Origin: Amyelois transitella
Taxonomy: Eukaryota > Arthropoda > Insecta > Lepidoptera > Pyralidae
Assembly: GCF_032362555.1 (NCBI RefSeq)
Contig: NC_083527.1
Location: 3,906,001 to 3,970,000 of the forward strand
Reading direction: 5' to 3'
DNA: 64,000 nt
The first letter of the stretch is position 1. Each line of letters starts with the position of its first letter. Positions 11,309-26,300 of the stretch are shown one piece after another. The position numbers and the translations under genes are program-made. Under the pieces are notes generated by a model, which did no database searches, was not told the DNA's origin, and saw only the letters and a program-made list of their open reading frames with translations.

Positions 11309-12892
11309 TGTTTCATCAAAAGTATATAGGTAGTAGTAACTTACATGCTGTGCGACCCCAATGCTGAGAATGCAAACTGGTGTTTATTCGAAGGGTAATT
11401 GCGTTTACAACAATTTGGCAAAAGATAATTATAAATCTCAACTTCAGACATGCAAGAATCTCAAGCACAAACAAGTTTCTCGTTTCCATAACAACCGAAT
11501 CAATGCTTTTCCCGTATTTTCTGCAGACAATATTGCGCTTTTCATTTCGGAGGTTTGCCCCTATACCTAGTTTGCTCGCTATATTAATATTCATGCGATT
11601 GTTTTGCCTCTCATTATATTATATATAGTAAGTAAGTACTGAATACCCCACTGGTAAGATATATTAAACATCAATAAATTATATTTTTTATGTTCGCTGA
11701 CCAATTTTCACAAGGTACCTAGTTTACTTATAAGATTACGAAAACACTGCCCGTATTTCATTTTAGGAAAAACAGAGAAGGCATAATATTGAAGCTAAAT
11801 ATATTGAAGGTTTTAAAAGCCTTGTTGTGGGTCTGAAAGAAGCAGTACCTAATGCCATGAGACTGCATTTTACTCATGGACCCGCCATTATGCACAACTT
11901 AAAACTAGTGTTGTAATGTGTTCCTACAAATAATAAAGTAATATTACGTTTTCTGTGCATTATAAGGGCTCTAATCGGTTTCTTATCGGTGTTAACATGA
12001 TGTTGTACAAACATAGTAACGATACTTTTCTGATTTAATGAATTGTATGAAGTACTTTTACATTTTAGGATTCCGTCAAGAAATAATATCATCTTATCCC
12101 AGTGATGTTATTTTCACAACAAGTTTGCCTTTTTATACTGTTAGTAAGTTGGGATGTTTAAAAATTAACAATCCATGCAATCAGGTGAGCTGGAAGACAA
12201 ATTCCTAATCCAAAATAGAATAAAAAAAGTCTAGCGGGAAGCAGAACTTACAGACCTACTAATATTCTGGTAGTCAGTTATATGTATATTCTAGACACTC
12301 AGCTAATGCGTCAAAGGCATTTTTTACATTCCCTAAAACACGTATTACCTAATTTTGTGTTACAGCTATCTAGATACAATATTACATGGTGAGCACTGAG
12401 ATTTAGTTACAATCCGTAAGTTATTGTATTTATGTCTTATTCGTCTTATATTGCAGAAGAAAACATTACACTTAAAATTATCGTAAAATTAAATAAATCA
12501 AGTACCTAAGTAGTTATCAGCCACACGTAGATTGCTTAAAAACATAATGCAGAAGAAAAAAAGGAACTGCAGCAAATCCAAGCAAACGTCTCTGTCTGAC
12601 ATTGCTGGAAGCATAGAAATAAGAGTATAGTTCTAATAGAGAGCGCCCGCTACTCCGATCACGTAAAACAAAAATTCGCGTTAACTTCGAATAGGTATTC
12701 CGATTTCTATGGCTGAAAGTGTACGCGAGTAAACTTCCCCAGAATCTCCCACCTGAAACGAAGTTTAATTGCGTCAAATTATAATCTGTGCCTAAAACCA
12801 CAAGCGAAGTAGGCGCATTACAGTGTGAGGCGTGACTGCGAAATCAACTTACGGATTTCTCCACAAACGCTTACCTTAGGAACACTAATATT
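11309..12892. other. Intergenic, nothing recognised
   Basis: AT-rich with short frames on both strands. The 94-codon minus-strand frame at 12517-12801 has no splice context or family signature. The segment just before 12893 is the likely promoter and 5' UTR of the next gene. Confidence 0.5.
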
Positions 12893-15800
12893 ATGGCTGC
12901 GATGTTTGCACGTAAGTGTATTATATTATGTACATGCACACATAGTTACTCGTATATAAGTCTTTATTTCTTAGGGTAACAGAGTAAATAGTTACAATTG
13001 TCTTATTAGTCAAATTATTGCCTTGATCAAGTCTTGTCGGCTTTCATGAAGAGACGGAAGAAGTATGCAAGGATCGTGGCAAATGGAAAGATGTAGCCAA
13101 CCCCTTCGGGATAGTCCAAATGCATAAATTAGTCTGTAAGAATAATTAGGTCACGGTTAGCCGATGGTTTTATGATGAAATTCAGATAAAAGAGATCCTG
13201 AGAGGATGGTAGCCCATTGTCTAAAGGAGGAATCCCAAATAAATGATTCCAAAGTAAATAGTTTTAAAGAAATGTAGGTAGGTAGGTAAGTAATATCTGC
13301 TCTCACACTTTCTCAATGATGACTTCTTAAGTCACCATGATCCAAATGGATATAAGATTTTCGTGCAAGGTTATGGAGGTCAGACAAAATCGTCATGTAA
13401 AAATCTGACTTAACTCCAAGATCGTACTTATTAATACTCGTAGGCTACTCTTGAGAAAAGCCAGCGCCAATAATCTATATCTAGATTTTCTTATTATTTT
13501 ACCACAGAATTCTACCTGGTAATATTGAATGCCGCATTATGCCACTGTAGTGCTGAGTTTGAGATGTTCCCTGGATTTGAATTGGAACTCAGTGAATCTA
13601 CTTTATTTTATACCACGGAGACCACAAATGTAAGTTACTTATTGCTGTTGATCTAATGTTTTTCTAAGATAAATAGCGTTATCAACAACATCATTACAAT
13701 TACATTACAATCCATACTATGGCATGAAATAGATACTCCTAACAGTGTTTCCAGGTTTTCCTTTTTCTTACTTTAGTACTTTCTTCTTTTACCTTGTTTT
13801 TACTTTTAGGGTGGACAAATAGACAATTGATTCTAGACTTGTGATAGTCATCAAAATATTATTGTAAAATTGAATATTCTGGACTAGACCAAGATTTTAA
13901 GACATTTGGAAAATACGGCGACCTGCGCAAATTTTTTCATAACTTCAACTCTTTTCGTAGGGCAAGTTACATGCCGTTTATAACATCTTGTAGAAAACTC
14001 TCGACAAACTATAATACAACTAAAACTCTCGACAAACTATAATACAACTAACTACTCGTAAACAATGCAAAAATACAAGAGAGATAAGAAGAATTTTAGA
14101 AAGATATTCTGTAAACTTACAGGTAACCCAAGCCACATCAACTACAGTTCAAATACCGATGGCCACTGAGTCTAATTTCAACTGCACCGAGAACGAGAAG
14201 CCTTTGAACCTCGGAGCATACGAGGTGCCAACTGAAAGGGATTTGGTCCTCTTTGTTAGGAAAACATTGACTCAAAAGTTTCGGAGTTACAACAGAAAAG
14301 CGCTTTTCTTCCTTAATGATATGAAAGAGGTAAAATTCATTTAGGTATGTCTTTGTCTAACTTTATTTAGAATAGGAATACTCCATGTGTCCCATGGATG
14401 TTGTAAAAGGCGACTTTGAATCTCAATAGAAAATCATTTAGCCATACAGCTGAAAGTGAACTCTCAGTCTTTTAAAAACTGTTGCATCTGTCTACCTTGC
14501 AAGTGATATACTTAGATGCGACTTTATGTATGTACCTATATATCTGCGTTTGCCTAATTGTTTATGTGAATGGATTTGAAAAAAAAACTTCCTTCTTTAA
14601 TTTTCGTTCCAACGAACCCCGGATTTCTCTCCAGAACGGTGGGTAACAAAGTACCTACGGTACATAATGCACTACATCATAAAAATAAAGTTAATGTTTC
14701 AGGCAACTAAAGCGGCATCGTTGCTAGCAAACAAATGCGTCGGCTACCAGGATAAATACAGGATATGTCTGAAGGGCGTAAAACACCACTACGAAATCAT
14801 AACTAAAAAATTAATGACTGCAGTTGAAGAGCACAAGAGAAACATGACTTTTTTTACAGAAGTGCGTTAAAATTAAGCTCATCTAATCCTTAACTTTCTA
14901 GAATATAGCTAGGGAATCGAAATACACTAGCAACTACAAATAGTAAAAATTCCGCAATGAGGGTGAGGGTAATGTAAACGCAGATAATTTTTACGTCATG
15001 TAATGAAAACAGTCACTAAATTGTGAAGAGTGTCGGTGGCCGAATCAGCAAGGTGCTCGGTTAAAATGCGTGTGCGCAAAAGGCACAGGTTCGAATGCGT
15101 CCACTGCCATAATGTAGGTACCTACCAATGACTATTTTCGAAGTTATGTACATTTGTTGTACTAACCGATGCTCTTACGGTGAGGGAAAACAACGCGAGG
15201 AAACTTGCACATTCAGGCAACTGGATGTGTAACCATGATCGATCCAATACGGGTAAGGTTGTCCTGCAAAGGTTGACTCAACCGATCCAGGATCCTATTG
15301 TCAAAGACTCCCCGGGCTCCTCTCCAGGGTACTGAGAATACAACCAGGACTAAAGCCAGGAGGAAGAAAACTAAATTATGAAGGCTGTCTTTATAGTAGA
15401 CCTTGAACTTGGAACCTAAAGGTTTTGGAATGTAAATGGGAATTTGCTAATAGCTTCCCCAAACGTTCACTTTTAACTGTTTTTCACAAACCCAATAGAG
15501 ATAAATCCCTGTCAAAATTATAAACAAAAAGTTTATTTCACTATTTTATATTAGGTAATTTATTTTTGTTGTCAGATCTAAGTGTTAACGATTAACAAGA
15601 TACTTGCATAATTCTACAGGCACAAGTTTGTAATATGGCGGAGATCGCAAATGATCCATTAGTCCTTATAAAAATCTTGGCTGAGGAAGAGGTCACCTTA
15701 AAATTTGCGCTGCCAGCCTTTTTGCGGCTACTTGGCGATTGTCAAATATATTGCAAAAGGTACGTAATAATAACTCGATTAGAGCCCCTAATTAGTTATA

Positions 15801-16146
15801 CCTTGTCCATTTTTAAGCAGAATGCTTAGATACTAATTAGTTCCCCTACAAAGGTTGCTGAGGTCAGACGGGAGGCCCTTCGTGTGACAACCTGCATTAC
15901 TCGATCCAGGATCGTGGTCTTGGGAGGTATATTGGATTTTAAACATATCTATACATGTCTTAGGATTTGCCTAAATCTTATAATTTCTGCAGTGGGTTGA
16001 TGGATTTTCATTCCCCTTAGATCTATATTTTTTCTTTCAGAGACTTTACTACAACACAAGCAAAGAAGCCAACTCGAAGACTGAGCGACCAGCAATTCCT
16101 CGTAAAACATATTCTTGCTACACCCACCCTCAACACACTAAATTAA
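12893..16146 (+). CDS. Unrecognised secreted protein, six exons
   Basis: Exons 12893-12911, 13508-13629, 14123-14329, 14703-14861, 15620-15759 and 16041-16146 join without a stop to about 250 aa. Donors are GTAAGT, GTAAGT, GTAAAA, GTGCGT and GTACGT, and phases match at every junction. The N-terminus MAAMFAQFYLVILNAALCHC, split across the first intron, looks like a signal peptide cleaved near CSA|E. The mature part has an acidic Ser/Thr-rich stretch (about residues 23-60) with sequons NVT and NCT, then a helical region with six cysteines and a third sequon NMT (about residue 162), and a basic tail (KKPTRRLSD). No transmembrane segment follows, so secretion is inferred. I cannot place it in a family; it may be lepidopteran-specific. 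The 19-nt first exon is the least certain part. An AATAAA lies near 16296. Confidence 0.65.
13025..13245 (+). repeat. Repeat family D fragment next to degenerate family A
   Basis: 13025-13120 carries GAAGTATGCAAGGATCGTGG (family D). 13140-13245 carries degenerate family A core (GGTCACGGTTAGCC, AGCCCATTGTCTAAAGGAGG). Both lie in intron 1 of the secreted-protein gene. Confidence 0.6.
13994..14049. repeat. 28-bp tandem duplication
   Basis: Two identical head-to-tail copies of a 28-bp unit beginning AAAACTCTCGACAAACTATA, in intron 2 of the secreted-protein gene. Confidence 0.9.
14375..14535 (-). repeat. Repeat family A, degenerate
   Basis: Reads TGTGTCCCATGGATGTTGTAAAAGGCGAC, then CAGTCTTTTAAAAACTG and TGTCTACCTTGCAAGTGATA. 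It starts about 45 bp after the exon 3 donor of the secreted-protein gene. Confidence 0.75.
15028..15330 (+). mobile_element. tRNA-derived SINE, family C, best copy
   Basis: The head TCGGTGGCCGAATCAGCAAGG (A-box region) is followed by GGCACAGGTTCGAATGCGTCC (B-box). The body follows, with GTTATGTACATTTG, GGCAACTGGATGTGTAACC and CCGATCCAGGATCC. Related pieces lie at 5815-5945, 7375-7700, 10290-10620, 18630-18830 and 54950-55140. Confidence 0.8.
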
Positions 16147-16411
16147 TACCTATACATTTTTTTTTTGTCTCTGATTGATTCAAAAATTAAAGACAAATGT
16201 AAAATTATGTTTAGAAGGTGCCCTTGTACAAAGTTTATCTTAAGTCTAACTTCTTGTTGTTTATTCCTTATTGAATATAAATAAAATAATATAAATAAAG
16301 TCCAAATTAAAGAAAAATGAACGCATTAATAGTATTTTTTATCGCAGCTCGATCTCACCACACCAAACGCGCCATCACCATCGAGCGAGCTTTCACGAGT
16401 TACGCATACCA

Positions 16412-16430
16412 TCCGCTAGATGGCAGCACT
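16412..16430 (+). promoter_or_regulatory. CTCF-like motif
   Basis: CCGCTAGATGGCAGCACT matches the insect CTCF core (AGATGGCGC type) with minor change. It sits between the end of the secreted-protein gene and the putative XKR first exon, where an insulator would make sense. Motif match only. Confidence 0.35.
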
Positions 16431-16479
16431 GTCAATGAACTTTTGACGTGAACTTACGATCAACTTAACCAAAATATCT

Positions 16480-16636
16480 AAGCTTTTTATGCGATGTGAA
16501 TATCAATACCCGTGTGAAACGATAGACGAGTGCGAACCAATTTAAATACAATAGTTTAGAAATGTGTTGTGTGATTTGAAACCCGTGAATTCGACATCCT
16601 GGATCCCGCAACCTACAGGAATTCTTTAGGATTTTG
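16480..16636 (+). other. Putative 5' UTR exon of the XKR gene
   Basis: GC-moderate unique sequence ending GATTTTG|GTATGT, a good donor, with stops in all frames. The first XKR coding exon has a strong upstream acceptor at 20278-20279, so a noncoding first exon must exist upstream. This is the best candidate, which would make a 3.6-kb first intron. The boundary at 16480 is a guess. Confidence 0.4.
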
Positions 16637-16979
16637 GTATGTTATTTCGTATTATCGTACACGAATTATACATTCTATACGTTTAGCAAAGCAAAAATGC
16701 TTTAATTTTATATAAATATCAATAACACAGTTCCTGAGAACTAATTTTCGCACAGAAATAGGGAAAGTTTTGATTAGCCCACTTTCTACAATAATCATTC
16801 TTAATATCTAGTGATATTCTGATGATGATTGTCTATCATAAAGCTGCACATAAATATTCATATAATTAAATTCTAGTAAAACAATGTATGAATTAAAATT
16901 TGTATTTGAAACATTTTGCTGGAATTCAGTTAAGATTTAAATTTTACATTTTGTGGCTTTATGATAAATGTCTTACCTT

Positions 16980-17220
16980 ACCTTAACAAGCCATAAAAGT
17001 CCACTGCTGGACTAAGACCTCCTCAGATTTTACCCATTGTCTCCATGCTGGGTAAATGGGTTGGTGACTGCAGTATCTATTGATTCCGGACTATGTTGTC
17101 ATATCAGGCGCTGCTGCCCACCTCCCGCTTAATCCCTCAATCGGATCTTACAATACCCACCGGAAGATATGAGGCGGTGCTTTTCTACTCCACCGTACCA
17201 CACGGCCCAATTCTTATGTT
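16980..17220. mobile_element. Non-LTR retrotransposon-derived fragment
   Basis: Contains CATAAAAGTCCACTGCTGGAC and further phrases (GGCGCTGCTGCCCACCTCCC) that recur widely in lepidopteran DNA as LINE-derived 3' ends. Family assignment is from memory of that phrase. Confidence 0.5.
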
Positions 17221-17394
17221 AAATTCATTAATTTCACATCAATAACTACAATACGCACAATACTACATACAAATTTAGACGCAGGAAGATCACAAATCAC
17301 AGCAAAAATGCTGAATTACTTTAGATAATTGATATTCTGAATTGTTTAAAGAGCTGAGAAATTTGGCACAATTTACTTGACAGTGGTTGCAACA

Positions 17395-17820
17395 AAAATA
17401 TGTGGGACAAATTGAGTAAGCCTCTTGTTATGTCCCGTTATTATATTATTTGAGTAAAAAAAAAGATGTTTGGTAGCAATTGCCGTGTAATGACCAAAAC
17501 TAAGACTGTCATAATTAAAAGGCATCCAGGCTACTACCTACACTAAACTTAACTTTATTTACAAAAAAAAGCAAGCAAGCAACATTATTATCCCAATACA
17601 TAATACCTTGAAGTCAGTTTGAGACTTATGTAACGAAATACTAACTTAACGATAATATATTTTATTACAAATACTTATATAAATAAAAATCTAAGATCCA
17701 GGCTAATCAGAAAAAATATTTCTCATAATGCCCTGGCCAGGATTTGAACCCAGGACCTACCGTGTCACAGACAAGCATACCTACTACCACTGTGCCACAG
17801 ACTCTGTCACAGAACCTATG
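17395..17820 (-). mobile_element. tRNA-derived SINE, family B, interrupted
   Basis: The minus strand begins with a degenerate head (GTGGCACAGTGGTAGTAGG, then GTAGGTCCTGGGTTCAAATCC) at about 17725-17805. The tail phrase GGGACAAATTGAGTAAGCC is at about 17403, farther away than in the 42540-42785 copy, so about 170 bp of other sequence appears to be inserted. Confidence 0.7.
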
Positions 17821-18355
17821 GGGTACAAAGTGACCAGCAGGTCTATTGAAGAATGTTGTCAAGACATATGTTCTATCCTCCCTTAATCTTTGGAGTTGCC
17901 TTGTCAATGATTTTGAATTAGACCTGCAGGTGGGCAGTATCTGCGCCAGAATACTTTGGTTGTTCAATATTGAAATAGGCAACACAACCTTGTTTTGATC
18001 CATGAGAAAACAAAAAAAAATAACAGGTTTATTCATTCATCTGATGGTTGTTATGTGCGCAATAAAACCAATGTTTAAAGCTTATTTATAGTTCATTTAT
18101 TAACTTAATTTAGCTTATTGTTTTAATTTTATCTTTGAATTACTACAAAGTTTTACAGGCAAGGTCAGATACCTATAGGTAAGATCAATATTTGATTTAT
18201 TCTTAAAGAACATGAAAAAGATAGTGATATTTTAGACAGATTTTTTTTTCCAAAATAATAAAGAAACTTTTACTAAATATCAGTCAAATTATATTAAACA
18301 AACCAATGTTAGTAAAAAATAAAAGACCAAATTTATTAACTAGCACTTATATCTA

Positions 18356-19819
<1,464 letters not shown>

Positions 19820-20285
19820 TTAAAAATAACTTTACAGCGTCAGAGAACGGTTTTGTACTTTTTGTTGTTGGTTGACGTACGCGAGAAAACAAGACAAAGA
19901 TATAGCTATTTTATTTGGCGTATTTGACTTTGACAGCGGGATAACGACAGTAAAAGCAGCAGAACCGGAAACGGAATTAACGACACGCTTCCACGCGCCA
20001 AAAGAGCGCCAAACTTTAAATTGCGTTTTACTTTAAGATAAAGAATTTTTTGACCCGACTGCCAATAGATTTGGAATGTACAAATTTTACTGTATGAACC
20101 TTGACAAGTAAACATAAATATTTATGCCATCCAGCTAAAGGTGGCTTTGAGTATAATGACTATTGGGTTTATTTATTTACTCCAGAGGGATAAAGTCTGA
20201 TATAAGTATGTAGGTAAACATGCTATGTCAAATTTCGTTTTTTTTCTAAATTCTCAAATATTTTTTTTTTCATTTACAGATAAAA

Positions 20286-20389
20286 ATGAAAGAAAAGAAC
20301 TGCTATATAGTGTAAGCGCCTACGCGCTTGAAATGTTTATAGAGCGATGGCGGAGTTTCTGCCCCTGTGCGACGTTCTGTTTAATGTGA
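20286..20389 (+). promoter_or_regulatory. Two upstream ORFs before the XKR start
   Basis: In the XKR 5' leader an ATG at 20286 opens a 9-codon frame ending TAA at 20313-20315. A second ATG at 20333 opens an 18-codon frame in a different register that overlaps the main start and ends at 20389. The main ATG at 20347 has the stronger context (GCGATGG). Such uORFs usually reduce translation; that effect here is inferred. Confidence 0.6.
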
Positions 20390-23300
20390 TCTCGCTAGCG
20401 GGGTATTTCTGCGACGTCGTATTTGATGTAGTGATGGGATACGCTTTACTAGAACGCGGGTATAAAGGGTCATTTGCAGCAGCCATATCGATTATCATCA
20501 CATCTCTACTCATCTCACAGGTTAGTTGATTTTTTGTGTACCTTTTTAATAAGGAATCAACAGTACTTGAAACATTAAAATCAAATATTAAAACATAACT
20601 TAAATAATACCAAAAAGAGATTCTTGATTCATAAGATGATATTTCATATGATTTACTAGTAAGATCTCATCACATTTTTAATGTTATATTCTGTCCTAAA
20701 CAGGTGCTGTCCCTAAGATGGTATCTTCACGTGTGGTATGCGAGCGAAGGGCGCAAGGACCGCCCTCCGTGGCTGCCCATAGTGCTCCATTGCTTACAAC
20801 TCGGAGTGTTATGGCGGTATGCGAGGCTGTTGGTGCCTGTGGAGTTACATCGGGTGAAACACCAAGTTAGGGATCTCTGTAAGTAATTTATTTTTCATGT
20901 GAAATTCCCATGAGAACTAACTTCATTGTCTATTAACCCTGGATGCGTCCCAAGCCTGCAATTGATTGGTGTTAGTGCCGACGCTAGAACACAGTATAGA
21001 ATAGAATATATTTATTTTCAAAATTGGATACAAGATATCACTTATTGACGTCACATCACTTAAATCTAATTATAACTAATACCGCTTCCAAAGCGCATGT
21101 GTAGAAGAAGCGGCGGAACAAACTTCACTGCAGCATTTTCATCAGACGGCAATTTACAAATATAGATCTCTTCAATCTGAATCGTGGACAAATGCACATT
21201 GTCTACATTAAAAAACATGAATGAATGTAGAACTATTTTTCGTATATTAAGTATGTAATTAATACATGGCGAAAATTATTTTTCTAAGACAAGACCCGCC
21301 TTAAATATCTCTACCTCATGGTACCATTCTACTCGTTTAGAAACAACTAATAAACTTAACAAATGATAATTTAAAATGTGTTTGTTCACAGGCATGCTTA
21401 GATTAGTGCATGCGTTTTGCGAAGCTGCGCCGATGTTGCTTCTGCAGTTACACATCTTGTTGAAAGAGCCGGCGCGGGAGCCCCCCAGCGAGTTGGGGGT
21501 CGCGCCCGAGCCCAGCATCGATGAACCGGCCGGTGAGATTATTAATACATACCTACATATAGTCACGTCTATATCCCTTACGGGGTAGACAGAGACGATA
21601 GTCTCGAAAAGACCGAATGGCCACGTTCAGCTGCTCGGCTTAATGATGGAATTGAGATCCGAATAGTGACAGGCTGCTAGCCCATCGCCAAAAGAAAAGG
21701 ATCGCAATTTTATAAGCCTATCCCTTAGTCGCCTGTTAAGACATCCATGGGAAAGAGATGGTGTGGTCCTATTCTTTTTTGTATTGGTGCCGGGAACCAC
21801 ACGGCACTTTAGAGAAAACGGAGATTATTAATATTATATTATACTAGTCTCAAAGAGCTTTAAAGACAATACAGTAGTGGGTAATTACTAAGCTGCTCCC
21901 TACTGGCCGCCGTGACAGACGAACTTACCTATTTGGGTCATGGTAGTTGCAATATGTGAAAGTCCTTTTTCCCTTACTCGTCTTTTCCGCGTATTTTACA
22001 GTACTGAAATTAACATAGCACAACATGAAGACGAAATAACTAATCGCAGAATGAAACAGAAAGACCACAAGTTTAGTTTGGCCGCTGCTAGTAAAATGGC
22101 GTTCGATTTACATCTAAGTGACTAAAATATAGAACTTAATTATACCTTTTACTCATCCATAAGAAAAATATCATCTTATCTATGCCACATTTCTCAGGGC
22201 ATGTCGTTTATAAAGATCAAAATATAAATTTATGTTGTTACATACATAATAAAATCACGCTTCTTTCCCGGAGGGGTAGGCAGAGAGGTACCTCTTTCCA
22301 CTAGCCACGATCTCTGCATACTTCCTTCGCTTCATCCACATTCATAATTATACATCATACAAATTTATGAATAGAATAGAATAGATTTATTTTCAAAATT
22401 GGATACAAGGTATCACTTATTGACGTCACATAACTTAAATCTAATTATAACTACTACCGCTTCCAAAGCGCATGTGTAGAAGAAGCGGCGGAACAAACTA
22501 CACTGCAGCATTTTCATAAGACGTCAATTTACAAATATAGATCTCTTAAATCTAAATCGTGGACGAATGCACATTGTCTACATTAAAAAAAAGCATGTAT
22601 GAATGTAGAATGTAGAAGTAGTATGTTGTTCCAGCCAACAAAGCGTTCGCGGAACTAAACGTGATATCCGCCTCGCTGTCGATGTTCTCCGTGTGCTGGG
22701 CGCTGGCCAGCTTCAGCAAGAACGTGCGCCTGCAGAATGTACACCGGCTGGTTTTGACCTGGCTCGGGGTGATATTTCAAGTAAGATTCATATAATTATT
22801 ATCTATGTTTTCTTTAAACATTTTATAAGTTGTAAATAGATTGCAATCACGTTTTACGAATTTACCTACTCAAAAAAGACCCTTGAAATGCAACTTATTT
22901 TGAATTTAGAACTTAAACTTTTTTTCTGTTTTTTTTTTTAACGATTTCTGTTGAAATTCTGTAATCATTAGAATAACTAAACGCGATTATGTTTTTTAAA
23001 CAGCCAAAGGCTTAGAGCAACAAAGTAAGGTAAGCAAGTATGTAAACGTTGAACATATTTTACACGTTAATACAGTTCAACAGCCAAATAGCCAGTTTAA
23101 CTAAATAAAATTTATTTCAGTTCCTTTGGCGTCTGGGTACGATATCAGCAAGGATTTGCGCCCTCACTGTTTACGCTCTAGTCTACGAATACTGGGTTTT
23201 TCTGGTTATAGGTGAGTTTATTACACTGCGTTTTCTGTCTGTCAAAACAAGTCCTGAAATATTTCTTAATGTTTAATTTCTTCAGTTCTTTTATGAAATC

Positions 23301-26300
23301 TATTATGAATTAACTAAACTCATGATTCATAGAAACCTATCTTAATTAAAAAAAAAAATAACACTTTATTAATCCTCAGCAACAAAATTTTAGTATATAA
23401 GTTGTTATTGATAAAAATTAAAAAAAAAATTTTCGTACAGGTCTCCACTGGGTATCAATGTTCCTGTGGCTGGTGTCTCCTAAGAGCGTGTTCCACGGCG
23501 AGAGGATCAGCCGCGCGCGCAAGCTGTGGCTGTCCGCGCTCATCGCCTGCGTCTACGTGTTCGCGTACGTCAATCTGCAGGAGCGGCAACACCGCACGAA
23601 GATGGTAATACTTTAGAAAACAAATCCCACCTACGAAATGAAGATTCATTAAGTTTACTTAGGTTTATATAAAGTTTATGTTTAAAAGATACCTTAATCA
23701 AAATATTTATAATTTGGCGGCTGGCCTAATAACATAGATAATTATGTATTCAGAACTACTAAACCCATTTACATGAAATGTGTAACAAAGGTTTTGCTAC
23801 GGTTTTGAACTCTCAAAGTGTAGTACGCAATTAAAGGAAGTTCATTCTTTTTTGAGTACGCTTTAACTGTGCGTTGGTATGTTCAGTCAGTGTTTTATAT
23901 AGGAAAGAAAAATTGAAGTGAAATGAACAATTCATTCAAAGAACACCACAAACTTAAGAAAACAAAAACGACAACGAATACAAAAGTAATATAAACTTGT
24001 GTGTGAAAATCTTCCCTCTCATTCTGGTCGACGCCAGAATTAGAGCGAGAGACAAACAAAAACATAATCCTACTACTATTATAAAGGCGAAAGTTTGTAT
24101 GGATGTTTGTTACTCTTTCACGCAAAAACTACTGAACCGATTACCATGAAATTTGGTATGTAGGTAGCTGAAGACCCAGAATAACACATAGGCTACTTTT
24201 TATCCCAGAGTTCCCGCGGGATTGATAGGGTTTCCATGCGGACGAAGTCGCGGGCGGCCTCTAGTATATTTATATTTTTCAATATTTTCAAGACTATAGC
24301 TCTGTCTACCCCGCGAGGGATATAGACGTGAACGTATGTGTGTATGTGTGAGCCCCCCGCCGTTGCCCGCAGGTGACGTTCTACGTGGTGATGTGCGTGG
24401 AGAACGCGCTGCTGCTGGCGGCGTGCTGCGCGGCGCGGCGCTGCCCGCCGGCGCGCGCGCTGGCCGCCGCCGCCGCCTTCGGCGCGGGGCTGCTGTGCAT
24501 GCTGCTCTACTACAGGTGGGCTGCTGTTGTGATGCCTGCCTACACATTAAATATTAACTTAGAAATGAGTTTTTACGTAAACACGGTAAAGCGTACACAA
24601 ATAGGAAGGTGACTTTAAGATGGCGTTCTATTACAGGTGAGTTTATATACAAGAAAATTATTGTAGGTGACGTCGTCGGGGGCCTTCTTTGCTGGGCTGG
24701 GGTGTCAACCAATTTTTAAATTAACAGAGAGATCATCATGAGTACAAAGACTAAAAGTCACGTAGACAGCATTTATTTACGAAAATTCCGAGGAATTTAA
24801 ACTCTGGACAATGGAGAAATAAAAAAACTATTTGTTTTCAGATATTTCCATGTGCGGAGACTTGGCTACATGCTGGGAGAACAACAGGGCACAAACAGCA
24901 CGAATGCTTCGTCTCAAAACAAAAATGGTTAGTTGTCACACAAATATTATCTTTAATAGATACTTACAGTGTGTGTACTTATTTGTTTATTTATTACTTG
25001 CTTATTGATTAATGATTAGATTACCTACCATCGTTGCAATTTTTAAGTTTCCTTTCATAAATATTTTTTTTTTGTAATATTTTAAATAAATCAAAGTTTA
25101 AATACACTGAATAAATTATGTTTTTAGGCAAACCATCGCAAACCGATAACACAGCTATACCGGGAGTATTCAACTGCCGATTCTCAAACCCAGTTAGTAA
25201 CAGGTATGGAATTTTACTGTTTATTTGCTTTCACATAAGTTAATATGTGAGTAATTATTGATTTATCCATGTTGAATTGAATATCTTCCCCATGTGGTTA
25301 AAACATGCCAATAATATTAAAGTGTACCTACAAATAGTCCAAAGCGTTGAAACATCACAAACACCGCGTACTGTTAAAAACAGCATTATTAACAGCAACG
25401 CGGCAGCAAAATGTAGTCTAGTCATAGAAATAGGAAAAATTGTCTAATAGAAAGAGACAATATCATCTTATATGGGACTAGAGGGCACCCTCGTTAAACG
25501 GAAAATCTTAATAATTCCTATTCCCGCAGGAATTTCAGGAAACCCTTTGTTAGTGCTCCCCTTACACTCTCTAAGGAATATTAATATAAAATTTCAACTT
25601 TTTACGCACAAATACGAATTTTGTTGTTGTGTTGGACCTGAAACATAAAATCAACCATATGTATGTATGTTTGTAATAAAGTTTAATACATACATACATA
25701 CATATGGTCACGTCTATATCCCTTGCGGGGTAGACAGAGCCAATAGTCTTGAAAAGACTGAATGGCCACGTTCAGCTATTTGGCTTAATGATAGAATTGA
25801 GATTCAAATTCCCATCGCCTAAAAAGAATCCCAAGTTTGTAAGCCTATCCCTTAGTCGCCTTTTACGACATCCATGGGAAAGAGATGGAGTGGTCCTATT
25901 CTTTTTTGTATTGGTGCCGGGAACCACACGGCACAAAGGCATAAAGTTTATTAGTTTGTAATTAATCAAGTTTCTCCTTTTCTTACGAAAAATAATGTGG
26001 GTGTGTATATCACAGCGCGGCGCTGGGCCGCAAGAAGAAGAAGCCGACGTCGTTCGTGCCGCCGCCCGCCGCCGCCTTCTGGCGCCGCCCGCTGCCCGCC
26101 GCGCACCACCACCACGTTAGAACCACTCGTGTTATACAATACACACCACATATCATCACATACTCAACATTTAGAAGGCTGACAGGCCACGGTCAGATGT
26201 ATGGCCTTATTTAAATAGTGACAGGTTTCTAGAAGTAGTATAGTAACTATATATATATATATATATTACATTTTCATCCTTAAAGACAGAGCCAAGAGTC

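Noticed and set aside
12517-12801. 94-codon minus-strand frame
   Set aside because: No splice context, no family signature, AT-rich; likely chance or repeat.
17707-18036. 109-codon minus-strand frame
   Set aside because: Runs through the family B SINE head; the peptide is a translation of repeat DNA.
24200-24547. 115-codon minus-strand frame rich in Arg/Ala/Pro
   Set aside because: Antisense of the GC-rich XKR exon 24373-24515 plus Helitron and family A sequence.
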